NCBI GenBank assembly: GCA_020631315.1
Contig: JAHDHM010000076.1
Coordinates: 1 to 11,652, forward strand
Source: Acidimicrobiales bacterium
Lineage (GTDB): Bacteria; Actinomycetota; Acidimicrobiia; Acidimicrobiales; Poriferisodaliceae
DNA length: 11,652 nt
Reading direction: 5' to 3'
Shown: piece by piece, positions 1-6,209 of the stretch
Numbering within the stretch: the stretch's first letter is position 1
How the letters are laid out: every line of letters starts with the position of its first letter
The notes under the pieces: generated by a model
The model's input: only the letters and a program-made list of their open reading frames with translations
Told to the model about the DNA's origin: nothing
Database searches by the model: none
Made by a program: the position numbers and the translations under genes

Positions 1-75
1 GCTGCGACCAGCGACACCGAACAGACCGAAGTCGATCACCGCTCCAGCTGACACGAAACCGGGCTCCGGCGCCAC
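1..75 (-). CDS. Possible N-terminal fragment of an unidentified protein, cut by the window edge
   Basis: A minus-strand frame is open from a stop near 107 down to base 1. It reads VAPEPGFVSAGAVID, then FGLFGVAGRS, from a GTG at 75. Other in-frame starts are GTG at 54 and GTG at 39; a GGAG lies just before the last but only 2 nt away, too close for a good ribosome site. The residues look like a real hydrophobic N-terminus, loosely like the start of an RDD-type membrane protein, but 25 codons cannot establish a family. It follows the 130-717 gene on the same strand by about 55 bp, so it could be the next gene of that unit. Low confidence. Confidence 0.3.
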   Translation of the reverse strand, partial: MAPEPGFVSAGAVIDFGLFGVAGRS

Positions 76-129
76 GACATGGCGCGTCGGCGGGGCGCAC
101 GGACCTCAACCTGAAGCAACGACGAGGGC

Positions 130-717
130 TCAGCCGAGACGTCCCCGAAGCGCCCGGAGACGGGCAGCACATCGATCGTCGAAGCCGTCGCCGTCGACCC
201 AATCGCTGAGGCGGAACAGATCCGTCCGGACACGATGGGCATCCGGGCCGACGCGTTCCGTCGAATAGCCCACCTGGATACGCACGGCGTCGTCCACGGC
301 CACACAGTCCATGGACCAGGTGAGCTGGAGCGATGCCCCGTCTCCGGGCGCAGTACCGGCGAGCTCGAGCGGCTCGTCGATCGGAACGCGTTCGCCATCG
401 GACCGGAAGAGCGTTCCGCCGAACGCCACCGATTCGAGCCGGATGCCCACGTTCTCGACCTCGACCCAGTCGATGCGCTGACGACCGTCCGGCAACCAGA
501 TGGGTACCGAGACGCCGGTCTGGTCGGCCTGCAATGAGTCGACTGAGATCTCGTTCTCGCCGTAGCCGAGGGCGACAACAAGGCTCGGCGCGGCCAGCAA
601 CATGACGATGACCGACACCGCCAGCGGCCCACGCCAACGGCGCGGCACCGAGCGTGCCCGTACCGCATCGGCTTCGACCCACGCCTCCGCTCTGTGTGCT
701 CCAGGGCCGTCAGTCAT
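130..717 (-). CDS. Single-pass membrane-anchored protein of unknown function, paralogue A
   Basis: I do not recognise a family. The 195-aa product has a charged N-terminal tail of about 30 residues (rich in Arg near the membrane), one hydrophobic segment at about residues 31-51, and an outward-facing domain of about 140 residues that looks beta-rich. By the positive-inside rule the C-terminal domain should be outside the cell. It holds two cysteines (C138, C183) that could form a disulfide. It is a diverged copy of the gene upstream at 779-1363: both share EADAVR followed by a basic stretch before the membrane segment, a Trp-x-(x)-Asp-(Gly)-Cys stretch, and the motif ERVGPD-x-H near the C-terminus. 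The ATG at 717 is the first plausible start; no strong ribosome site is visible. The 61-bp gap to the upstream gene suggests one transcript. Confidence 0.75.
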   Translation of the reverse strand: MTDGPGAHRAEAWVEADAVRARSVPRRWRGPLAVSVIVMLLAAPSLVVALGYGENEISVDSLQADQTGVSVPIWLPDGRQRIDWVEVENVGIRLESVAFGGTLFRSDGERVPIDEPLELAGTAPGDGASLQLTWSMDCVAVDDAVRIQVGYSTERVGPDAHRVRTDLFRLSDWVDGDGFDDRCAARLRALRGRLG

Positions 718-778
718 TGCGGGTACAGCGCCCTACGGCAACGAGCGGCCGACGACATCGACACGTAGCAACGACAGC

Positions 779-1363
779 TCAGTCCAGGCACTCGCTCTTG
801 TCCTCCCATGAGACCTCGAAGCTGTCATGGCCCTCGCCGTGAAGATCAGGGCCGACCCGCTCCCGCCGCCAACCGAACGACACCTCGATCGGCGCCGCGG
901 TCAGGCATCCGTCGACGCGCCAGACCACGTCGACCTCGACGCTTCGAAACCGGCCCGGCGCGTACGGTTCGGCCGTCACACCCGATACGCCGACGACTGT
1001 GACTCGGTCGCCGTCGACTCGTAGTGGCTGTCCATCGACCGACGCCGACCGCAACGTCGCGTACGGGTGGCGGAGTTCCACCCACGTCGGGACGTAGCGT
1101 CCGTCGCCGCTCGCCCGCAACTCGACGAACGCTCCTTCCCGCAAGAACCCTGCGCTGCCGACCTCCATGCCGAGGTCCTGCGCGTCAACAGCGGAACGCC
1201 ACACCAGGGCAACGGCCGGGAGCACCAGCAACCACAGGACGACGACGACCAGCCGCCGCGGCGGCACTCTCGGTCGTACGGCATCCGCCTCCCGAAGCGC
1301 TCCGACCGACGCGATCGTCGACGATCGTGTCGTCTCCCCACCGCCTCGACTCAGCACGAGCAC
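779..1363 (-). CDS. Single-pass membrane-anchored protein of unknown function, paralogue B
   Basis: This 194-aa product has the same plan as its downstream neighbour: an N-terminal cytoplasmic tail with EADAVR (about residues 25-30) and a PPRR basic stretch, one membrane segment at about residues 38-57, then an exported domain of about 135 residues with cysteines C153 and C192. The ERVGPD-x-H motif (about residues 168-175) is shared with paralogue A. No enzyme motif is visible, so no function is assigned. The start shown is GTG at 1363. An in-frame GTG at 1357 is as likely: it lies 7 nt after a TACAGT box (1370-1365), the spacing expected of a leaderless transcript. The gene is divergent from the membrane protein/GntR pair and its promoter lies beside the palindrome at 1375-1386, so it may belong to the same regulon. 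Confidence 0.75.
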   Translation of the reverse strand: MLVLSRGGGETTRSSTIASVGALREADAVRPRVPPRRLVVVVLWLLVLPAVALVWRSAVDAQDLGMEVGSAGFLREGAFVELRASGDGRYVPTWVELRHPYATLRSASVDGQPLRVDGDRVTVVGVSGVTAEPYAPGRFRSVEVDVVWRVDGCLTAAPIEVSFGWRRERVGPDLHGEGHDSFEVSWEDKSECLD

Positions 1364-1364
1364 A

Positions 1365-1377
1365 ACTGTACTACTGT
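1365..1377. promoter_or_regulatory. Candidate divergent -10 boxes
   Basis: On the minus strand TACAGT (1370-1365) lies 7 nt before a GTG at 1357. On the plus strand TACTGT (1372-1377) lies 8 nt before an ATG at 1386. Both match TANNNT, the actinobacterial -10 pattern, at the distance seen for leaderless genes. No good -35 was found for either. The two boxes are nearly back to back, so one bound protein could control both directions. This is inferred from pattern and spacing only. Confidence 0.35.
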
Positions 1378-1386
1378 CCTAGGACA
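1375..1386. promoter_or_regulatory. Perfect palindrome, candidate GntR operator
   Basis: TGTCCTAGGACA is a perfect 12-bp inverted repeat between the divergent starts. It overlaps the plus-strand -10 candidate by 3 bp and is 5 bp from the minus-strand one. A half-site AGGACA recurs at 1389-1394. The GntR regulator at 2179-2562 is the obvious candidate to bind it, because YtrA-type regulators usually control their own operon through a promoter-proximal inverted repeat. The regulator-operator pairing is inference. Confidence 0.5.
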
Positions 1387-1408
1387 TGAGGACAAACGAG
1401 CGCTTCGC

Positions 1409-2182
1409 ATGATCGTGAACTGGTTGCTCATCCCGCTGTTCGTCTGCGGAGGCGTGGTGCTCTTCCTGGTCCTGAGAGCACGTCGACGCGCTTGGAACGA
1501 GGCACTGAGCGCGCTTGCTTCCGCGGATGAGGCCGGGACGATCGTGGCGCAGCGCTACGCGAGCAGAGTGATCGGCTCACGCAGCTGGGGGATGTTCGTC
1601 GGGTTCATCCCGATGTTCGCGGCTGGAAAGTTGTCCGTCTTCCTGGGGTGCGGATTGGCGGGTGTGGCTCTGGGGGAGTTCGCGGGGCGACGACGCAAGC
1701 CAGAACAACCGATCCATGTCGCTGACGTCGGATCCCGGTGGGCGGACCTCCGAACCGATCCCCTGCTCGAGGTGGTCCTGCTCGGCACCACCGCTGCAGC
1801 GGTCGGGGCTGCGTTCGCAGTGTCGACCGGCTGGGGTGCGGCCGTCGCAGCGATGTCGCTGTTGCTGTGGGTTGCCCGAGTCGCCGTTGCCCTGCGAAGC
1901 GTGCCACCCGTGCGCCGCTGGCTCCGCGAGCAGGACCGCATGTTCCGTCGGGCGACGATCGGCGAGCTGCTCGGCTGGAATGCCGTTGCGTTCCAGCTCA
2001 CCGTCCTGGCCTCCTTCGTCGCGTCGCCTGCGATCGAAGCCGGCCTCATCGTCCTGGCGATCGGCATCGCGGTGGCCACGCCGTGGCGGCTCCGCGAACG
2101 GTTCCAGCGCGAGATGGCCCCGCTGCTCGCCGCATCGATCGACGCCCGCCACGGCACCGACCAGCGAGCTGGACGCGAATGA
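1409..2182 (+). CDS. Multi-pass membrane protein, partner of the GntR regulator
   Basis: The product has 257 aa with about six hydrophobic segments: roughly residues 4-23, 61-74, 76-90, 119-140, 143-162 and 192-224 (the last may be two). Basic clusters (RARRR near 23-27, GRRRK near 93-97) lie between them. No ATP-binding or enzyme motif is present and I do not recognise the family. The open frame runs further upstream, but the first usable start is ATG at 1409, directly before MIVNWLLIPL. The gene's stop overlaps the start of the GntR gene as ATGA (2179-2182), so the two are translationally coupled. YtrA-type GntR genes are often coupled to ABC transporters or small membrane proteins for envelope stress; here only a permease-like membrane protein is present. 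Transport or stress sensing is possible but unproven. Confidence 0.75.
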   Translation: MIVNWLLIPLFVCGGVVLFLVLRARRRAWNEALSALASADEAGTIVAQRYASRVIGSRSWGMFVGFIPMFAAGKLSVFLGCGLAGVALGEFAGRRRKPEQPIHVADVGSRWADLRTDPLLEVVLLGTTAAAVGAAFAVSTGWGAAVAAMSLLLWVARVAVALRSVPPVRRWLREQDRMFRRATIGELLGWNAVAFQLTVLASFVASPAIEAGLIVLAIGIAVATPWRLRERFQREMAPLLAASIDARHGTDQRAGRE

Positions 2183-2562
2183 GCGCGCCGCTGTTCAGGG
2201 TCGACACGTCGTCGTCGATACCGGTCTACGACCAGCTACGAGCCCAGGTCGTCCGCTTGGCCGTCTCCGGCACGCTCCCGGCCGGAAGCCGTCTACCGAC
2301 GATCCGCCAGCTGGCCTCCGACCTCGGCGTGGCCAAAGGAACGATCGCCCGCGCCTATGAACTCCTCGAACACGAGCGAGTGATCGAGACCCGCGGTCGC
2401 GCGGGGACGTTCATCGCCGAACAGACCGCCCACCGCGGTACCGCTGACATCGCCGAGGAACTCCGGACCGCAGCGGACGCGTTCGCCGTCATCGCTCGTC
2501 AGAACGGGGTCAGCGACACCGATGCGATGGACGCCGTGCGCCGCGCGTTGCGCGACCTCTGA
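2179..2562 (+). CDS. GntR-family transcriptional regulator, YtrA-like
   Basis: This 127-aa protein has an N-terminal winged helix-turn-helix at about residues 10-80. The GntR signature is clear: PVYDQLRAQVVRLAVSG, LPAGSRLPTIRQLASDLGV, then AKGTIARAYELLE and a wing ending RGRAGTFIAE. The C-terminal part is only about 45 residues of helix, too short for the effector domains of FadR or HutC types, and this length is typical of the YtrA subfamily, where the tail serves mainly for dimerisation. The ATG overlaps the stop of the membrane protein by 4 bp. It is probably a repressor of its own operon, acting at the palindrome near 1380. The family is certain; the ligand and full target set are unknown. 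Confidence 0.93.
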   Translation: MSAPLFRVDTSSSIPVYDQLRAQVVRLAVSGTLPAGSRLPTIRQLASDLGVAKGTIARAYELLEHERVIETRGRAGTFIAEQTAHRGTADIAEELRTAADAFAVIARQNGVSDTDAMDAVRRALRDL

Positions 2563-2575
2563 TCTCGAGTGCTCG

Positions 2576-2593
2576 GCTGTTCGGACGAACAGC
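2576..2593. terminator. Hairpin between convergent genes
   Basis: GCTGTTC-GGAC-GAACAGC forms a perfect 7-bp stem with a 4-nt loop, 13 bp after the GntR stop and 8 bp before the end of the convergent minus-strand gene. There is no T-run on either side, which is common for actinobacterial terminators. Its position suggests it could end transcription from both directions. Confidence 0.55.
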
Positions 2594-2601
2594 AGGCGCC
2601 A

Positions 2602-2886
2602 TCAATTTCGGGAGGCGGTCAGCAGCATCTCGATGACGGCGCCGCTGCCGTCGTCGGCGTCGTCGTCATCGTCGTCGTCGCCGACCACGGCCAGCACCAC
2701 GATGACGATCGCGGCGGCGATCAGGAAGATCAGCGGCGAGAGCGACGCACGTCGTCGGATGCCCTGACGGACGTGGCCGAGGCCCGCCGCGCGATCGGTC
2801 TTCGGCACGCGGATCGCCCCGTCGGGCATGTCGATCAGTTCGTCGTCCGCCCCCGACCCGTCGGGCGCGGCGTCGCGGTCGCTCAC
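2602..2886 (-). CDS. Small single-pass membrane protein with an aspartate run
   Basis: The 94-aa product has an acidic N-terminal half (about residues 1-30), a basic stretch before the membrane (RQGIRRR near 40-46), one membrane segment at about 49-68, then seven consecutive Asp residues (70-76) followed by ADD, and a short hydrophobic tail. The Arg-rich side should be cytoplasmic, placing the Asp run just outside the membrane. The DNA of the run is a GAC/GAT trinucleotide tract. The start is GTG at 2886, overlapping the amidase stop as GTGA, so translation is probably coupled to the amidase. I do not recognise a family. The acidic patch could bind cations, but this is speculation. Confidence 0.65.
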   Translation of the reverse strand: MSDRDAAPDGSGADDELIDMPDGAIRVPKTDRAAGLGHVRQGIRRRASLSPLIFLIAAAIVIVVLAVVGDDDDDDDADDGSGAVIEMLLTASRN

Positions 2887-4079
2887 AGGCTCAGCAGCTC
2901 GATCAGTCGGCCGGCGAAGTCGATCAGCATCTCGTCACATCCATGCGCACCGACGAGCGACAGGCCCACCTGGGTGCCGGCGTGTGTGCGGATCGGCACG
3001 GTCACCGACGGCGCACCGGTGATCGACGCCAACGAGGTCAGGTGCAGCAGCGGCAACCGCTGGGCGCTCGCCTCGGCCAGCGCATCGTGTCGCCGCGGTG
3101 CCCGCGCCGGTGCGGCCGGCAGCAGGACGATCGCGTGGCCGTCCTCGGTCAGCTCGGCGAGGCGCTGCTTGGCAGCGACGATCGTGGCGTCGGCGATGGC
3201 GACCTGCTCGTCGGTGATGGTGGGCGCGACATCGAAACGGGGGCGAATCTCGTCACCGACACCCTCGGAGCCGAACTCCTCGAAGAAGGCCCGGTTCGCC
3301 TCCCAGCCCTCACGCAGGCCTCGGTAGCTGAACGCTGCCGCCCACTCGTCGAACGTGCCGGCCGGACCGGCGACGTCCTCGATCACCGCGCCGGCCACAC
3401 GGTCGATCGCTGCGGCGACCAACGGCTCGATGCCGGCTCGGACCTCGGGAGTGGCGACGGCGAACGCGTCGGTCAGGATCGTCACACCGTCCGGCGCCTT
3501 CGGCTCGGACCAGTCCGGCAGCAGCACCTTGCCGGCCTCGGCGAACGTCGCCGGATCGCGGGCGAACCACCCGACCGTGTCGTACGTCGGCGACAGCGGA
3601 GCCACACCGGCGATCGGGACCCGACCGTGGGTCGGCCGGATGCCGAGCAGGCCGCAGTAGGCCGCAGGAACACGGACCGAACCAGCCGTGTCCGTCCCGA
3701 GCGCCACATCACAGAAACCGGCCGCCGTGGCCGCAGCAGCACCGGCGGACGAACCACCCGGCAGGCCGTACGGGTCGGCCGGGTTGTCCGGCGTGCCGTC
3801 GTGAGGATTGATGCCCGACAACGACCAGGCGAACTCGACCGTGACCGTCGTACCCACCAGATCTGACCCGGCGTCGAGCAGCGCCTGCACCGCCGGAGCG
3901 TTCGATTCCGCCGGTTCGGCAGCAGCACGCAGCTGCGGGTTCCCACACCCCGTGGGGAGCCCGGTGACGTCGAACAGCTCCTTGGCCGTGAACCGAGTCC
4001 CTGCGAGCAGACCGTCCTCGGCCCCCTTCTGGAGCAGCCCAGGGCCTTCGACGAACGCGCCAGCGTCGGATCGCATCAT
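2883..4079 (-). CDS. Amidase signature (AS) family hydrolase
   Basis: The protein hydrolyses an amide bond by the Ser-cisSer-Lys mechanism of the amidase-signature family. Counting from the ATG at 4079 (398 aa), the catalytic lysine is K33 in RFTAKELFDV, the cis-serine is S110 in GLPGGSSAG, and the nucleophile is S134 in GTDTAGSVRVPAA. The 24-residue spacing between the two serines matches the family. It is on the short side (usual range about 450-500 aa) and resembles plant AMI1/indoleacetamide-hydrolase-like members rather than GatA, with no GatB or GatC nearby. The substrate cannot be told from sequence. A GTG at 4085 is in frame, but the ATG at 4079 has AGGG 7 nt upstream and is preferred. 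It overlaps the small membrane protein downstream and follows the alpha/beta hydrolase on the same strand. Confidence 0.92.
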   Translation of the reverse strand: MMRSDAGAFVEGPGLLQKGAEDGLLAGTRFTAKELFDVTGLPTGCGNPQLRAAAEPAESNAPAVQALLDAGSDLVGTTVTVEFAWSLSGINPHDGTPDNPADPYGLPGGSSAGAAAATAAGFCDVALGTDTAGSVRVPAAYCGLLGIRPTHGRVPIAGVAPLSPTYDTVGWFARDPATFAEAGKVLLPDWSEPKAPDGVTILTDAFAVATPEVRAGIEPLVAAAIDRVAGAVIEDVAGPAGTFDEWAAAFSYRGLREGWEANRAFFEEFGSEGVGDEIRPRFDVAPTITDEQVAIADATIVAAKQRLAELTEDGHAIVLLPAAPARAPRRHDALAEASAQRLPLLHLTSLASITGAPSVTVPIRTHAGTQVGLSLVGAHGCDEMLIDFAGRLIELLSL

Positions 4080-4119
4080 CGCCACACCCTATGGCTGCGG
4101 AAGCGTCCGCCCGCGCAGC

Positions 4120-4196
4120 GTCGTTTCAGCTGGCGCTGTGTCTTCCGTTGGCGCTGGGTCGTTTCAGCTGTCGCTGTGTCGTCAGCTGGCGCGCTG
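4120..4196. repeat. Four-unit imperfect tandem repeat (about 20 bp) across a stop codon
   Basis: Read on the minus strand, four head-to-tail units follow the consensus ACAGCGCCAGCTGAAACGAC: 4196-4178 (19 nt), 4177-4158 (20 nt), 4157-4140 (18 nt, most diverged) and 4139-4120 (20 nt). Units 2 and 4 differ at a single base. The first unit contains the last codons and the TGA of the alpha/beta hydrolase. The rest lie in the gap before the amidase. Confidence 0.7.
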
Positions 4197-5057
4197 CGGC
4201 ATGTGCAGCAGCGGCGAGACGTAGCCCTCTGGATCGTCCTCGTCCAGATCGTCCCAGATTCCGTCGGCAGCATCGTCCGCGTCGGCGAACCAACGCATCG
4301 GCGGCAGCGCAGCGATCGGATGCGGTCGATACGGACGCCAGTCGGTGCGTGGCTGGCTGAGACGGTCGGCGACGATGTGCAGCGCGATCGGGTTCACGCC
4401 GAGACCCAGATGGGTACCCGGCACCTCGATGTTCTCGACCTGTGGGCCCGGCCGAGCCGCAGCTGCTCGCCAGTCGACGACGCCGTCGGTGCGAGTCCAC
4501 ACGCACGTGAGCGGCACCTTCAGACGGCCCGACGGGTCGAAGTCGCCCATGTCGGCGTCGTGGTGCATCGTCAGCGACGAGAAGATCTTGCCGACGAAAC
4601 CCTCACGCTTGCCCGTCGGACGCAACGGGCTGCCGAGCGTGATGACGCTGTTGACGAGATCGGGCCGTTCATGGGCGAGATAACGGGCGAACACGCCCCC
4701 GAGGCTCCAGCCGACGAGGTCGACCGTGCGACCCGAGTTGTCGGCGATCTCGGCGAGCCGCCGGAGCATGCCGTTCTGGATCTTCGCGGTCGGCCCGATG
4801 TTGGTGCCCTGGCCCCAGGCGTGCACGTCGTGGCCGAGCATCTTCAGCTCGCGCCGCAGCACGTAGGTGGACGAATCGTTGGCCATGAAGCCTGGAAGAA
4901 CCATCACGGTGCGATTCCCGCGAGGGAACCGGCCGAGGAGAGGTCGAGTCGAGAGGGCCACCGCGTACTCGAGCGGCGCAGCCAGTTCAGCGAGCGCGAC
5001 GAGCCGCGACGGAGCGACGCTCCGATCCCCCTCGCCGATGCCCAACTGTCCCGTCAC
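4182..5057 (-). CDS. Alpha/beta hydrolase, lipase/esterase-like
   Basis: The 291-aa protein has an alpha/beta-hydrolase fold without a signal peptide. Visible elements in order are the oxyanion strand VMVLPGFMAND (about 51-61), a GQGTN loop (82-86) as in lipase-like members, the nucleophile elbow GWSLGG with S118, the acid in RTDGVVD (D191, less likely D195) and the catalytic histidine H215 in GTHLGLG. The TLGSPL stretch after the elbow fits the PGAP1/LipA-like lipase group. The C-terminal 40 residues are acidic. The substrate is probably an ester or lipid, but it is not determined. The start is GTG at 5057, with AGGAG (5070-5066) 8 nt upstream. It is divergent from the desaturase across 140 bp and may be the first gene of a unit with the amidase. 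Confidence 0.9.
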   Translation of the reverse strand: MTGQLGIGEGDRSVAPSRLVALAELAAPLEYAVALSTRPLLGRFPRGNRTVMVLPGFMANDSSTYVLRRELKMLGHDVHAWGQGTNIGPTAKIQNGMLRRLAEIADNSGRTVDLVGWSLGGVFARYLAHERPDLVNSVITLGSPLRPTGKREGFVGKIFSSLTMHHDADMGDFDPSGRLKVPLTCVWTRTDGVVDWRAAAARPGPQVENIEVPGTHLGLGVNPIALHIVADRLSQPRTDWRPYRPHPIAALPPMRWFADADDAADGIWDDLDEDDPEGYVSPLLHMPQRAS

Positions 5058-5117
5058 GATGCAGACTCCTGCAGTGTCGAGATCGCCCCGGATGTCCCCC
5101 TCCGAAAGCGATCGCCT

Positions 5118-5139
5118 GATGTGACCTGTTCAACACATC
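5118..5139. promoter_or_regulatory. Imperfectly placed inverted repeat in the divergent hydrolase/desaturase region
   Basis: GATGTG (5118-5123) and CACATC (5134-5139) are perfect 6-bp inverted half-sites with a 10-bp spacer, one helical turn and a half centre to centre. This suits a dimeric regulator, but a 6-bp repeat in 140 bp can occur by chance. Confidence 0.25.
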
Positions 5140-5158
5140 TTCGCACAGGACATTCCCG

Positions 5159-5170
5159 TTCGGTACCGAA
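5159..5170. promoter_or_regulatory. Perfect palindrome upstream of the desaturase
   Basis: TTCGGTACCGAA is a perfect 12-bp palindrome ending 13 bp before the candidate -10 of the desaturase. It covers the -35 position, where a repressor or activator of TetR or similar type could act. No regulator gene is adjacent, so the binding protein is unknown. Confidence 0.4.
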
Positions 5171-5183
5171 GACGTGTGCTGAC

Positions 5184-5189
5184 TACCCT
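5184..5189 (+). promoter_or_regulatory. Candidate -10 box of the desaturase, leaderless
   Basis: TACCCT matches TANNNT and ends 8 nt before the ATG at 5198. That puts the transcript start at or next to the start codon. There is no ribosome-binding sequence before the ATG, which is consistent with a leaderless mRNA. Confidence 0.45.
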
Positions 5190-5197
5190 TTTTCTCG

Positions 5198-6199
5198 ATG
5201 TCCCCTGGTACCCCATCGGTCGATGAGCAGGCGTTCATGAACGCGACTCGCCCACTCACCGGCGGGATGCGCCCGGACAGCGACGTGGTGCCCGTCTTCG
5301 AAGGGTCCGAACGGTTGCGGCCCGACGGCCGCCCCAAGGGCGAGTTCCGAGCCCAGCTGCGCAGGATCGACGACCGTCGCAACGCCTGGACCGTGCTCCA
5401 CACCCTCGCCTATCCGGTGGCGATCTTCTGGGCGGCGATCACCCTGAACCACTGGGCGTCGTGGATCGTCGCCTACTTCCTCATGGGCTCGGTGTTCGCC
5501 AGGTTCGCCATCATGAACCACGAAGCCGCCCACCGGCTGCTGTTCAGCAACAAGCGGATCAACGACCTGGTCGGCCAGTGGATGTTCGGCATGCTCGGCT
5601 TCGGCTCGGGCTCCGATGCCTACCGCCGGTCGCACGCTGCCCACCACCGCGACGAGTTCGGCCCCGCCGAACCCGACTTCGGCTTGTACGCCCGCTACCC
5701 CATCGCCAGGGACTCGTGGCGCCGCAAGCTCACCCGCGACGCCTTCTTCGTGAGCGGCTACAAGAACTTCAAGAGCTTCTTCCGGTCGTTCCGGTCTCGC
5801 CGCACGCTCAAGTACGGGCTGCGGACCATCGCCGGCCAGCTCCCGATCTTCGTCCCGCTCCTGCTCGTCGGCCGACCCGAGCTCTGGGTGTTCCTGTGGC
5901 TCATGCCGTACATGACCGTCTGGCGGGTCTTCAATCGCCTCCGGGCCGTCGCCGAACACGCCGGCCTCGAACGCTCCGACGATCGCCGCTACACCACACA
6001 TCAGGTTCGGCAGCATCTGATCGCCCGGTTCTGGTTCGTGCCCTTCAACACCGGCTGGCATCTGGCGCATCACGTCGACAGCGGCGTGCCCTTCCGGAAC
6101 CTGCCGGTGCTGCACCAGGCGTTGGTCGAGGACGGCTACGTGGTCGACGGGTTCGAGTACCCGTCCTACACGGCCCTGTGGCGTTCGCTCACCAAGTGA
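5198..6199 (+). CDS. Membrane fatty acid desaturase family protein
   Basis: The protein is a di-iron integral-membrane oxygenase of the fatty acid desaturase superfamily, which introduces double bonds or hydroxyl groups into lipid chains in the membrane. Among 333 aa the three histidine boxes are H108-EAA-H112, H146-AA-H149-H150 and H288-LA-H291-H292, with an extra H254 in AEHAG that may be a further iron ligand. Hydrophobic segments lie at about 65-83, 86-105, 125-137, 213-224 and 227-243. No cytochrome b5 or ferredoxin domain is fused, so electrons must come from a separate partner not seen here. The substrate (acyl lipid, sphingoid or carotenoid) is not decided by the sequence. The ATG at 5198 fits a leaderless start; ATG at 5237 is an alternative. 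Confidence 0.92.
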   Translation: MSPGTPSVDEQAFMNATRPLTGGMRPDSDVVPVFEGSERLRPDGRPKGEFRAQLRRIDDRRNAWTVLHTLAYPVAIFWAAITLNHWASWIVAYFLMGSVFARFAIMNHEAAHRLLFSNKRINDLVGQWMFGMLGFGSGSDAYRRSHAAHHRDEFGPAEPDFGLYARYPIARDSWRRKLTRDAFFVSGYKNFKSFFRSFRSRRTLKYGLRTIAGQLPIFVPLLLVGRPELWVFLWLMPYMTVWRVFNRLRAVAEHAGLERSDDRRYTTHQVRQHLIARFWFVPFNTGWHLAHHVDSGVPFRNLPVLHQALVEDGYVVDGFEYPSYTALWRSLTK

Positions 6200-6209
6200 A
6201 CCGCACCTG

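Noticed and set aside
36..668. A 210-codon minus-strand frame overlapping paralogue A
   Set aside because: It is Arg/Ser-rich with no recognisable motif, whereas the alternative frame shows homology to the neighbouring gene and a membrane segment.
4176..5240. A long plus-strand frame opposite the alpha/beta hydrolase
   Set aside because: The minus-strand frame carries the GWSLGG elbow and full triad, so the plus frame is a shadow.
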